A DNA stretch of 24,012 nucleotides from Clostridiales bacterium (GTDB lineage: Bacteria > Bacillota > Clostridia > Oscillospirales > Oscillospiraceae), in the NCBI GenBank assembly GCA_019418625.1, contig DYBL01000022.1, positions 1-24,012 on the forward strand, written 5' to 3'. Below, piece by piece: positions 6,956 through 14,167 of this stretch. Position 1 is the stretch's first letter. Each line of letters starts with the position of its first letter. The notes beneath the pieces are model-generated. The model was not told where the DNA came from, made no database searches, and worked only from the letters and a program-made list of their open reading frames with translations. The position numbers and the translations under genes are program-made.

Positions 6956-8131
6956 ATGGAGTGGAAAAAAGAGAATCTGCGGGGATTGCTGCTGGTGATC
7001 TGCGGCGGCATCGCGTTTTACAGTCTCCTGCAAAACCTGCCCGCCGTGGCAATGGCGGTGGGCTGGGTGCTGGGCATCCTGGGGCCGCTTTTGCTGGGCG
7101 GCGCCATGGCGTTCATCCTCAATGTGCCCATGCGGGCCATTGAGCGGCGGCTCTTCCCCGTGCGTCCCGGAAAGCAGGTCAAGGGGCGGCGCCCCATGGC
7201 CCTGCTCATTACGCTCTTGGCGGTCATCGGGGTGCTGGTGCTGGCTTCCAGCGTCATCGGTCCCGGCATCGCCGAGGCGGTGCGTTCTCTGGCGGCCCAG
7301 GTGCCTGCGGCGGCGGAGCGGCTGTGGGCACAGATCTCCTGGCTGGAGCAGTATCTTCCCATGCTGGAATCCCTGCTGGCGGACTGGAACATGGAGGACT
7401 GGAAGAACATCACCCAAAAGGCGGCGCAGCTGCTGCAGTCCTGGGGCGGCGGGATCCTCTCCTCCGGCAGTATGGTCATCGGCGGCGTGGTCAGCGGCGT
7501 GAGCACCTTTGTCATCGCCCTGATCTTCTCCTTTTACATCCTGCTGCAAAAGGAAAAACTGGGCCGTCAGGGCCGTCAGGTGCTCTATGCACTGCTGCCT
7601 GAGCGGCGGGCGGACCGGACGCTGGAGATCCTGCGCCTGTCCTCCCGGACCTTTTCCAGCTTCCTCTCCGGCCAGTGCCTGGAGGCGTGCATCCTGGGCA
7701 CGCTGTTCGTGGTGTCCATGACCATTTTCCGTATGCCTTACGCGCTGCTGGTGGGTGTGCTGATCTCCCTGACGGCGCTGATCCCCATCGTGGGCGCGTT
7801 CATCGGCTGCGGCGTGGGCGCGCTGCTCATCGCCATTGCCGATCCCTGGAAGGCACTGGGATTCATCGTGCTGTTTTTGGTGCTCCAGCAGGTGGAGGGC
7901 AACCTGATCTATCCCCATGTGGTGGGCTCTTCCGTGGGCCTGCCCTCCATCTGGGTGCTGGCGGCAGTGACCCTGGGCGGAAGCCTTATGGGTATTTTGG
8001 GCATGCTGGTGTTCATCCCTCTTTGCTCGGTGCTCTATGCCCTGTTCCGGGATTACGTCAAGACCCGGCTGAGCCAGCGGCATGTGCCCGTCCACAAGTG
8101 GCGGGACGACCCGGGCGGTCCACCCAACTGA
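6956..8131 (+). CDS. AI-2E/TqsA-family membrane permease
   Basis: The 391-residue protein has about seven to eight membrane segments in the AI-2E arrangement: two to three at the N-terminus, a long extracytoplasmic region rich in Ala/Trp/Glu (about 105-165), and a C-terminal block with ALIPIVGAFIGCGVGALLIAI and LFLVLQQVEGNLIYPHVVGSSVGLPSIWVL, the family signature. Members export autoinducer-2 or act as ion antiporters; the substrate cannot be told from sequence. AAGGA eight bases before ATG 6956 supports this start over the longer frame from GTG 6917. It is the last gene of the operon. Confidence 0.92.
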   Translation: MEWKKENLRGLLLVICGGIAFYSLLQNLPAVAMAVGWVLGILGPLLLGGAMAFILNVPMRAIERRLFPVRPGKQVKGRRPMALLITLLAVIGVLVLASSVIGPGIAEAVRSLAAQVPAAAERLWAQISWLEQYLPMLESLLADWNMEDWKNITQKAAQLLQSWGGGILSSGSMVIGGVVSGVSTFVIALIFSFYILLQKEKLGRQGRQVLYALLPERRADRTLEILRLSSRTFSSFLSGQCLEACILGTLFVVSMTIFRMPYALLVGVLISLTALIPIVGAFIGCGVGALLIAIADPWKALGFIVLFLVLQQVEGNLIYPHVVGSSVGLPSIWVLAAVTLGGSLMGILGMLVFIPLCSVLYALFRDYVKTRLSQRHVPVHKWRDDPGGPPN

Positions 8132-8174
8132 AAAAACATCCCGCCCAGGCCATTGGCCTGGGCGGGATGTTTTC
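8132..8174. terminator. Strong bidirectional terminator
   Basis: A perfect 16-bp stem, ACATCCCGCCCAGGCC (8136-8151) paired with 8155-8170 around ATT, has an A-run before and a T-run after. It ends both the permease operon and the convergent amidotransferase-like gene. Confidence 0.95.
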
Positions 8175-8879
8175 TTACATGCAGCGGGCCGCAAAGGCGC
8201 GGAAAATGGCCCGGCTGGCTTCGTCCGTCCGGAAGCTGAATTCCGGATGCCACTGGACGGCCAGCATAAAGGGATGGTCGGGGCAGGAGACGGCTTCCAC
8301 CAGCCCGTCTGGGGCATGGGCCTCCGCCGTCAGTCCGGGGGCCAGCAGCCGAATGCCCTGGTGGTGGTAGCTGTTGACCCCCAGCTCCTGCGCTCCGGTG
8401 ATCCGGGAGAGCATGCCGCCCTCCGTCAGGGCCACGGTGTGGAAGGCGCGGTCATAGGGAGGCTGCATCACGTGGGGCAGGACGCCGGGCTTTTGGGCGG
8501 GCAGGTCCTGATACAGCGTGCCGCCCATGAGGGCATTGATGAGCTGCACGCCCCGGCAGATGCCCAGAATGGGCTTGCCGCCCTGGCGGAACAGGGAGAA
8601 CAGCGTGCGCTCCAGCGCGTCCCGCCGGGGACAGGGCGGCGCGCAGAAAGGCTCCGGGGCCTGCCCGTACAGGGCCGGGTCCACGTCGTGGCCGCCGGTG
8701 AGCAGCAGCCCGTCGCAAAGATCGAAGATCTGCCGGGCGTCGTCCTCATCCGCCTCCAGCGGCACTGTCAGCGGCAGCGCGCCTGCCGCGCGCAGGCCGT
8801 CCAGATAACCGGGCAGCATCCAGATGCTCTCCAGACGGTCGTCCCAAAGGGGCGTGACGGCAATGACGGGCTTTTTCAT
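8175..8879 (-). CDS. Gamma-glutamyl-gamma-aminobutyrate hydrolase family protein (peptidase C26)
   Basis: The 234-residue protein is a class I glutamine amidotransferase-like hydrolase. The nucleophile Cys108 lies in GICRGVQLINALMGG, and the His211-Glu213 pair lies in VQWHPEF. The N-terminal segment LLTGGHDVDPALYG (59-72) is typical of the PuuD/C26 group, which hydrolyses gamma-glutamyl amides such as gamma-glutamyl-GABA in polyamine breakdown. There are no other putrescine-pathway genes nearby, so the natural substrate is open. GGAGG precedes the ATG. It has its own promoter, divergent from the XRE-DUF3169 operon. Confidence 0.9.
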   Translation of the reverse strand: MKKPVIAVTPLWDDRLESIWMLPGYLDGLRAAGALPLTVPLEADEDDARQIFDLCDGLLLTGGHDVDPALYGQAPEPFCAPPCPRRDALERTLFSLFRQGGKPILGICRGVQLINALMGGTLYQDLPAQKPGVLPHVMQPPYDRAFHTVALTEGGMLSRITGAQELGVNSYHHQGIRLLAPGLTAEAHAPDGLVEAVSCPDHPFMLAVQWHPEFSFRTDEASRAIFRAFAARCM

Positions 8880-8916
8880 AGGCGTTCCTCCTGAGCGGGT
8901 AGAGTTCTATGGGGAA

Positions 8917-8945
8917 AGTATAGCCGGGCGGCACAGGCGTGTCAA
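8917..8945 (-). promoter_or_regulatory. Promoter of the C26 hydrolase gene
   Basis: On the minus strand a perfect TTGACA (complement of 8940-8945) is followed 17 bp later by TATACT (complement of 8917-8922), close before the hydrolase start. Confidence 0.8.
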
Positions 8946-8967
8946 CGCAGAAAATTTGCGATGGGTA

Positions 8968-8996
8968 TTGACAAGAAAAATTGTCAATGCTAAACT
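8968..8996 (+). promoter_or_regulatory. Promoter of the XRE-DUF3169 operon
   Basis: TTGACA (8968-8973) and TAAACT (8991-8996) are separated by 17 bp. The -35 box is the left arm of the first operator, so the regulator can block its own promoter. Confidence 0.7.
8969..8986. promoter_or_regulatory. Operator 1 (TGACA-N8-TGTCA)
   Basis: This is a perfect 5-bp-arm dyad with an 8-bp A/T-rich centre, and it overlaps the -35 element of the XRE promoter. It is the first of three sites with the same arms and spacing. Confidence 0.75.
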
Positions 8997-9001
8997 GATA
9001 A

Positions 9002-9019
9002 TGACAAAGATAGTTGTCA
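9002..9019. promoter_or_regulatory. Operator 2 (TGACA-N8-TGTCA)
   Basis: This is the second perfect copy of the dyad, 33 bp (about three helical turns) after operator 1. It lies at the expected transcription start region. Confidence 0.75.
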
Positions 9020-9022
9020 ATT

Positions 9023-9040
9023 TGACAGATAAAGTTGTCG
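9023..9040. promoter_or_regulatory. Operator 3 (TGACA-N8-TGTCG)
   Basis: This is the third copy, with one changed base in the right arm. It lies 21 bp (two turns) after operator 2 and directly before the ribosome binding site. Confidence 0.65.
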
Positions 9041-9057
9041 GGGAGGAGGCGCGGAGC

Positions 9058-9273
9058 ATGCCACTTTATAACCGGCTGAAGGAACACCGGGCAAGACTTG
9101 GCGTCAACCAGCAGCAGATGGGCGCTCTGGCGGGGGTGTCCCGCCAGACCATCAGCCAGATCGAGCGGGGAGACTACTCCCCGTCGGTGACACTGGCGCT
9201 GAAGCTGGCCAAGATCTGCGGGGTAAGCGTGGAGGATATTTTTTCGTATGAGGAGGATGAAAACCATGCGTGA
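9058..9273 (+). CDS. XRE-family transcriptional regulator (short HTH repressor)
   Basis: The 71-residue protein is almost entirely a helix-turn-helix domain: NRLKEHRARLGVNQQQMGAL, then AGVSRQTISQIERGDYSPSVTLALKLAKICGVSVEDIF. It belongs to the small Cro/CI-like group usually encoded next to a membrane protein. GGAGGAGG precedes ATG 9058. Three TGACA-N8-TGTCA sites in the leader strongly suggest autoregulation. Its last codons overlap the start of the DUF3169 gene by 8 bases (ATG at 9266, TGA at 9271-9273), so the two are translationally coupled. The short form has no visible ligand-binding domain, so signalling probably goes through its partner. Confidence 0.93.
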   Translation: MPLYNRLKEHRARLGVNQQQMGALAGVSRQTISQIERGDYSPSVTLALKLAKICGVSVEDIFSYEEDENHA

Positions 9274-10027
9274 CCGGGTGAAGCAGGAAAACAAGAAAGC
9301 GCTGCCTGGATTTTTGGTCTTGCTCCTGGTGAGCGGCGCGTTCGGCGGGCTTGTGGGCTTTGCGGGCTCCGTGGCGGCTGATCTGGGGGCCGCCGGCTGG
9401 GCCGCTGCGGCCATGGATGGAGTGCTGCGGGCACTGGCTGTGTGGGGCATCCCTGTTTGCAGCGTGGTGCTGCTGGGCGGCGGCTGGTGGCTGTATGCCG
9501 CTGCAAAGCGGCGCTGGCGCGGCTGGGACGGCGAGGACGAGGATGTCATCTCCCGGGTGGAGGAACAGCTCAGCTGGGCGCTGCTGCTGTCCGCGCTGAC
9601 GGTGCTGGTGGACTTTGGCTGCATGTCCGTGGGCGCGGTCTACACCGAGGGAATGGAGGGACTGATCTGCGTGGCGGAGCTGGTGGTCTCCTGCACTGTT
9701 TTGATGCTCCTGCAGCAGAAGATCGTGGACCTGGAACGGCGCATCAACCCGGAAAAGCGGGGCAGCGTCTACGATGTGCACTTCCAGAAGAAATGGATGG
9801 CCAGCTGCGACGAGGCCGAGCAGCGACAGATGGGCCAGGCGGCCCACAAGGCGTTCGTGGCAGCCACCTATGTGTGCTTCGGACTGTGGCTGGCGCTGTT
9901 TTTCCTGGACCGGGTCTTTGACACGGGACTTTTGCCCATGGTGCTGGTGCTGGTGATCCTGGGGGTGATGCAGGTGACGTACACCCTGGAGTGCATCCGC
10001 CTGAGCCGCAAGGGAGAGTCGTGCTGA
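9266..10027 (+). CDS. DUF3169-family polytopic membrane protein
   Basis: The 253-residue protein has six predicted membrane segments: an N-terminal pair (ALPGFLVLLLVSGAFGGLVG and VWGIPVCSVVLLGGGWWLYA), a middle pair around LLLSALTVLVDFGCMSVGAV and LICVAELVVSCTVLMLL, and a C-terminal pair from FVAATYVCFGLWLALFFLD to MVLVLVILGVMQVTYTLE. This layout and its coupling to a short XRE regulator match DUF3169 proteins of Firmicutes, whose function is not known. It may sense an envelope signal and modulate the repressor; that is inference. AGGAGG nine bases before ATG 9266 sets the start, although ATG 9248 and 9257 are also in frame. Confidence 0.82.
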   Translation: MRDRVKQENKKALPGFLVLLLVSGAFGGLVGFAGSVAADLGAAGWAAAAMDGVLRALAVWGIPVCSVVLLGGGWWLYAAAKRRWRGWDGEDEDVISRVEEQLSWALLLSALTVLVDFGCMSVGAVYTEGMEGLICVAELVVSCTVLMLLQQKIVDLERRINPEKRGSVYDVHFQKKWMASCDEAEQRQMGQAAHKAFVAATYVCFGLWLALFFLDRVFDTGLLPMVLVLVILGVMQVTYTLECIRLSRKGESC

Positions 10028-10046
10028 CTGCGTTCAGTTTGTGTGG

Positions 10047-10078
10047 AAAACCGCCCTGCTTGCAAGCAGGGCGGTTTT
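10047..10078 (+). terminator. Terminator of the XRE-DUF3169 operon
   Basis: A perfect 16-bp inverted repeat (AAAACCGCCCTGCTTG with its complement) ends in TTTT. The innermost bases form the loop. Confidence 0.93.
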
Positions 10079-10119
10079 ATGATATGGTGAATGGACTGAT
10101 GGAGAACGGAGGATGCGCC

Positions 10120-10923
10120 ATGGACCTGGGAAAAAAGCGGCTTTTTTTGCTGGATCTGGATGGTACGGTATACCTGGAAGAGACACTGCTGCCCGGTGCG
10201 GCGGCGTTTTTCCGGTGGGCGGCGGATCGCGGCGCCCAGGTGCGGTATCTGACCAACAACTCCTCCCGGGGCGTGGAGGCGGGGCTGGAGAAAATGCACC
10301 GCCTGGGCGTTCCGGCCCGGCGGGAGGAATTTCTCACCGCCGTGGAGGCTGCCATCTACTATCTGCGTACCCGGCGGAAAGCCGGAGACGCCTACTATGT
10401 GGTGGGCACGGAGTCTTTTTGCAGCCAGCTGCGTCAGGCTGGCATCGACGTGCGGCACACGCCGGATGCGGACGTTGCGGCGGTGCTGGTGGGGTTTGAC
10501 ACGGAGCTTTGCTATCAAAAGGTGGAGGATGCCTGCCGCCTCTTGTTCCGGGGCGCGGACTTTCTTGCTACGAACCCGGACCTGGCCTGCCCAACGCTCT
10601 ACGGCTTCATGCCGGACTGCGGCGCCATCTGCCGCCTGATCATCAGCGCCGTGGGCCGTGAGCCGGTGTATATCGGCAAGCCCGATCCCACCATGATCCG
10701 CCTTGCCCTGGAGCAGACGGGATGCGCTGCGGAGGAGGCGCTGATGGTGGGCGACCGGCTGTATACGGATATCGCCTGCGGCCGCAACGCCGGGGTGGAC
10801 ACGGTCCTGGTGCTCACCGGCGAGGCCACGGCGGCGGATGCCGCTGCCAGTTCTACGCCGCCCACGCTGATCTGCCGGGATATGGCGGAGCTTCTGGCAC
10901 GCATCCGGGAGGCGCAGACGTGA
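10120..10923 (+). CDS. HAD-IIA family phosphatase (NagD/PGP-like)
   Basis: The 267-residue protein has the four haloacid dehalogenase motifs: DLDGTVYLEE with nucleophile Asp12 and acid Asp14, LTNNSSRG (44-51), the Lys in IGKPDP, and VGDRLYTDIACGRNAGVDTVLVLTG near the C-terminus. The order of the cap domain places it in subfamily IIA, whose members dephosphorylate small phosphoesters such as glycerol-3-phosphate, phosphoglycolate or nucleotides. GGAGG lies seven bases before ATG 10120. The stop overlaps the next gene's GTG start by four bases. Coupling to a glycerophosphodiesterase makes glycerol-3-phosphate an attractive but unproven substrate. Confidence 0.92.
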   Translation: MDLGKKRLFLLDLDGTVYLEETLLPGAAAFFRWAADRGAQVRYLTNNSSRGVEAGLEKMHRLGVPARREEFLTAVEAAIYYLRTRRKAGDAYYVVGTESFCSQLRQAGIDVRHTPDADVAAVLVGFDTELCYQKVEDACRLLFRGADFLATNPDLACPTLYGFMPDCGAICRLIISAVGREPVYIGKPDPTMIRLALEQTGCAAEEALMVGDRLYTDIACGRNAGVDTVLVLTGEATAADAAASSTPPTLICRDMAELLARIREAQT

Positions 10924-11840
10924 CGGGATTTCTGCTGAGCGCCGTTTTGGCGCTGGTGCTGGCCGGAGTGTTGGTAGCAGGCGTGGTGGCGCTGCCCTTT
11001 TTGGGCGGATTTTTGCTGTCACGGGTGATCGGCATCCTGGCACCGTTGGGGCTGCTGGTGTGGTTTTGGCTCCACGGCCGGAGCCGTAGTCCCGGCTGGG
11101 AGCATCTGACCGGTGTGCGCTATGCCCACAGGGGCCTGCATGCCCTGCCCCATGCGCCGGAAAATTCCCTGCCGGCCTTTCGCCGGGCGGCGGAGGCGGG
11201 GTACGGCGCGGAGCTGGACGTGCGATTGACGGCGGACGGTCGCCTGGCCGTGGTACACGACGGGGAGCTTTCCCGGCTGTGCGGCCGGGCCGGTGTGGTG
11301 GAGAAACTGACAGCCGCAGAGCTGGCACGTTACCGGCTGTGCGGCACGCAGGAGCAAATTCCCTTGTTGGAGCAGGTGTTGGAGATCTTTCAGGACCGCG
11401 GGCCGCTGATCGTGGAGCTCAAGACATCCGGAAATAATTACGCGGCGCTTACAAAGGCGGCGGTGACGTGTCTGGACCAATTCCGCATAGACTACTGCCT
11501 GGAGAGCTTTGACCCGCGGGTGCTGGTGTGGCTGCGGAAAAACAGGCCGGAGCTGCTGCGGGGCCAGCTGACGCAGAATTTCCGGAAGCACCCGGAGGGA
11601 CTGAACCTTTTTCTGCGGCTGGCGCTGACCGATCTCCTCTTTAATGTTGCTGCCCGGCCGGACTTTGTATCCTGCCGGTTTGAAGACCGAAAAGGACTGG
11701 CTGTCCGGCTCTGCCGGCAGATGGGCGTCCGACCGGTCTATTGGACCATCTGCTCCGCCGAAGCGCTGCGGAAGGTGGAGGCGGAAGGCGCACTGGCCAT
11801 TTTTGAACGCTTTGATCCGAAGGAGGAAGAGAGAACTTGA
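10920..11840 (+). CDS. Membrane-anchored glycerophosphodiester phosphodiesterase
   Basis: The 306-residue protein starts with two hydrophobic segments (about 2-28 and 33-51) and continues with a GDPD TIM-barrel domain. Catalytic and metal-binding residues are visible: His70-Arg71 in YAHRGLHALPHAPEN, Glu81-Asn82, Glu98-Leu-Asp100, and His113-Asp114 in VVHDGELSRL; LIVELKTSG follows. The enzyme splits glycerophosphodiesters into an alcohol and glycerol-3-phosphate, here probably at the membrane. The start is a GTG inside a GTGA overlap with the HAD gene and is preceded by GGGAGG. Homologues with short membrane anchors are common in clostridia. Confidence 0.92.
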   Translation: MTGFLLSAVLALVLAGVLVAGVVALPFLGGFLLSRVIGILAPLGLLVWFWLHGRSRSPGWEHLTGVRYAHRGLHALPHAPENSLPAFRRAAEAGYGAELDVRLTADGRLAVVHDGELSRLCGRAGVVEKLTAAELARYRLCGTQEQIPLLEQVLEIFQDRGPLIVELKTSGNNYAALTKAAVTCLDQFRIDYCLESFDPRVLVWLRKNRPELLRGQLTQNFRKHPEGLNLFLRLALTDLLFNVAARPDFVSCRFEDRKGLAVRLCRQMGVRPVYWTICSAEALRKVEAEGALAIFERFDPKEEERT

Positions 11841-12736
11841 AGAAACTGACAAGACAGGAGCGGAAGCTGAAAAAGCAGCGGGAGAAGCGCAGCTTCCGCC
11901 AAGCGATGAACAAGGAACTGCGGGAGCACAGGAGCTCGTTTTTTGTATTTTACATCCTGCGCTTTTTGGTGCTGGTGGTGCTGGTGCGCCAGGCGTTCAT
12001 GCGCAACTATGAAAGTATGTTCTTCTGCATTCTGACCATCCTGCTTTTGTATGTGCCCAGCTGGGTGCAGGTGAAGCTGCGCATCGAACTGCCGCCGGCG
12101 CTGGAGATCACGATCCTGTGCTTCATCTTCGCGGCGGAGATCCTGGGTGAGGTGAACGCCTTTTATGTGAAGATCCAAAACTGGGATACCATGCTCCATA
12201 CGCTCAACGGCTTTTTGGCGGCGGCGGTGGGCTTTTCCATGATCTTGCTGCTCAATGACGATGAGCGGCTGACCTTTGACCTCTCGCCTCTTTTCCTGGC
12301 GCTGGTGGCCTTCTGCTTCTCCATGACCATCGGCGTTTTGTGGGAGTTTTTTGAATTCGGCATGGACTACTTCTTCGGGACCGACATGCAGAAGGACACC
12401 ATCATCCACGCGCTCCACACCGTGGCGCTGGACACCACCCGCACCAACAAGGTGGTGACCATCCCCAATATCCAGGACGTGGTCATCAACGGGGAGAGCC
12501 TGGGGCTGGGCGGCTATCTGGACATCGGCATCATCGACACCATGAAGGATCTGTTCGTGAACTTCATCGGCGCGGTGGTGTTCTCCGTGACAGGCTTTTT
12601 CTATGCCCGCAGCAAGGGGGAAAAACGCACTCCGGCCCAGAGCTTTGTGCCCAGCAAAAAGACGGAGGAGACGGATTATCTGGCTCAGGCCAGAGAGGAA
12701 AACCAGCTTCCCAACGGAGAAGAGCCGGAATCATAA
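11837..12736 (+). CDS. YjdF/DUF2238-like polytopic membrane protein
   Basis: The 299-residue protein has a very basic N-terminus (KKLTRQERKLKKQREKR), five to seven membrane segments, and a polar C-terminal tail. The segment NWDTMLHTLNGFLAAAVGF, then VLWEFFEFGMD, then DTMKDLFVNFIGAVVFSV near the end, resembles the spaced His/Asp and WE-FE motifs of YjdF/DUF2238 membrane proteins. Assignment to that family is by eye. The start is TTG, overlapping the GDPD stop as TTGA, with AAGGAGG about 11 bases upstream. It is the third gene of the HAD-GDPD operon, which hints at a lipid or envelope role. No function is established. Confidence 0.78.
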   Translation: MKKLTRQERKLKKQREKRSFRQAMNKELREHRSSFFVFYILRFLVLVVLVRQAFMRNYESMFFCILTILLLYVPSWVQVKLRIELPPALEITILCFIFAAEILGEVNAFYVKIQNWDTMLHTLNGFLAAAVGFSMILLLNDDERLTFDLSPLFLALVAFCFSMTIGVLWEFFEFGMDYFFGTDMQKDTIIHALHTVALDTTRTNKVVTIPNIQDVVINGESLGLGGYLDIGIIDTMKDLFVNFIGAVVFSVTGFFYARSKGEKRTPAQSFVPSKKTEETDYLAQAREENQLPNGEEPES

Positions 12737-12741
12737 CAGAG

Positions 12742-12775
12742 AAAAGGACGGGCTGCTGCCCGTCCTTTTCTTATT
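12742..12775. terminator. Bidirectional terminator
   Basis: A 12-bp stem, AAAAGGACGGGC paired with GCCCGTCCTTTT around TGCT, is followed by a T-rich tail on plus. It sits between two convergent gene ends (12736 and 12780). Confidence 0.9.
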
Positions 12776-12779
12776 CTAT

Positions 12780-14165
12780 TCAGTCATCGTCGTCATCGTG
12801 ATCATCATCGTCATCGTCATGACCGTCGTCATCATCGTCATCATCGTCCTCCCAGTCCTGATCGGACTTGAGGACGGCGCCGTCGGCGGCCCGGATCTCG
12901 TATTCATACTTGCACCGGGAGGTCTCAAACTCGATCTCATAGAGCAGAACGCCGTCATCCCGGTCCCGGGAGACCTCCTGCTTGATCAGCTGGGAGGAGG
13001 AGACACCGGCGTGGCGGAGCGCGGCGGAGAAGGCCGCATCCCGCCCGATATCACCGCTGCCCTGACCGGAACCATTGCCCTGGCTGCCGGAAGAAGCGCT
13101 CTGTCCGGCGCTGTTCTGGCTGCCTGAGGCGGCATTCTGCCCGGAGGAAGCGGTGCCCTGGGCGCCGGTCGTGCCGGAGGGCTCCGCCTTGGGACGGGGA
13201 ACTTTATACTTGACGATCTGGCCCGTGTGGGCGTGGATATCGTACTCGTATTCCCCGCCGGAGGATTCAAACTCGATCTCGTAGACCATGGTGCCGTCCT
13301 CGCTGTCCAGCTCCACCTCCAGCTCGTAGATCTGGGAGGAGGTGAGTCCGGCATGGTCCAGCGCGATGGACAGGGCTGCGTCCTGCCCGATGCAGGACTT
13401 GTCGCTGGCGGCGCCGGTCTGGGTCACGGATTGGGACTGGAGCTGGCGGGACTGGGCAATGAGGGCGATCTCATTGACGGACAGCGGCGCCAGATCGGAA
13501 AGCCGCAGGGTGGGGTCCTGGGCAGTGACCTCCTGAATGAGGGCTGCTTTTCCCAGAGAGATGCCGTACTGCTCCGCCAGGGCGGCCAGGGCCTCGTCCC
13601 CGGTCACGCTCTGAGAAAGAACGGCCGGCTCCAGGGCGTCATCGGAAAATACGGCGGAGATGGCGTCGGTGATCTCCTGCTGCAGCTGGGCGGAGCGGGC
13701 GGCGTCCTGGTTTTCCACGGACACCAGAATGGCGTTTTGCACGTCGCTGAGGTATCCGGTCCGCAGCATGGAGCCGATGATGGCGTTGACCGCCACATCC
13801 AGGTCCGTGCCCCGCAGGTCCATCCCGTCCAGAATGGTCACCGCGTCATCGTTGAGGGCGGTCACGTCCAGCACTTTCTCCCGGGCGCTGACCTCCATAG
13901 CCAGGCTGGGATTCACATCCAGCGTCACGATGGAGTCCACTGCGTTCAGACCCATCCAGCGCAGCATTCCGGCTCCGCAGCACATGACGGCCAGCGCCGC
14001 GGCCACGGCCACAGGAGCCCAGCGCCGCTTTTTCCGTTTGGCGGGGAAGGGAAGGACGGTCTTGCGCTCCGTGCCGGCGCAGGAGGCCAGGATCTGATCC
14101 AGGCAGTCCGGGGCCGCGTGTTCCATGGCGGTGCGGATCCGCTGTTCCATCTGCTGTTCCTCCAT
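12780..14165 (-). CDS. RsgI-like anti-sigma factor with two PepSY domains and an acidic tail
   Basis: The 461-residue protein has a cytoplasmic N-terminus (1-48) likely to bind the sigma factor, a basic patch (KRKKRRW), and one membrane segment (about 49-71). An RsgI-type extracytoplasmic domain follows (about 74-130, with DSIVTLDVNPSLAMEVS and VTALNDDAVTIL). Next come a PepSY domain (259-322), a Ser/Gly/Gln/Asn linker (323-372), a second PepSY domain (373-436), and a tail of mostly Asp with two His (439-461). The start at 14165 lies two bases after the sigma gene stop with GGAGG ten bases upstream. A longer frame from 14186 lacks a ribosome site. Repeated GAY/GAT codons at the 3' end make the region prone to slippage. 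Confidence 0.85.
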   Translation of the reverse strand: MEEQQMEQRIRTAMEHAAPDCLDQILASCAGTERKTVLPFPAKRKKRRWAPVAVAAALAVMCCGAGMLRWMGLNAVDSIVTLDVNPSLAMEVSAREKVLDVTALNDDAVTILDGMDLRGTDLDVAVNAIIGSMLRTGYLSDVQNAILVSVENQDAARSAQLQQEITDAISAVFSDDALEPAVLSQSVTGDEALAALAEQYGISLGKAALIQEVTAQDPTLRLSDLAPLSVNEIALIAQSRQLQSQSVTQTGAASDKSCIGQDAALSIALDHAGLTSSQIYELEVELDSEDGTMVYEIEFESSGGEYEYDIHAHTGQIVKYKVPRPKAEPSGTTGAQGTASSGQNAASGSQNSAGQSASSGSQGNGSGQGSGDIGRDAAFSAALRHAGVSSSQLIKQEVSRDRDDGVLLYEIEFETSRCKYEYEIRAADGAVLKSDQDWEDDDDDDDDGHDDDDDDHDDDDD

Positions 14166-14167
14166 TG

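Noticed and set aside
5030..8317. A 1095-codon open frame on the minus strand
   Set aside because: It lies opposite three well-recognised plus-strand genes with proper ribosome sites. Its translation is rich in His, Gln, Gly and Arg and matches no family, as expected for a reverse-frame shadow in G/C-rich codon-biased DNA.
9991..10119. Upstream extension of the HAD phosphatase to an ATG at 9991
   Set aside because: It would read through the terminator hairpin and overlap the DUF3169 gene; GGAGG before ATG 10120 gives the proper start.
12780..12850. A satellite or CRISPR-like repeat in the GAY-rich tract
   Set aside because: The tract is in frame at the end of an open coding sequence, units are irregular, and there are no spacers. 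It encodes the Asp tail.
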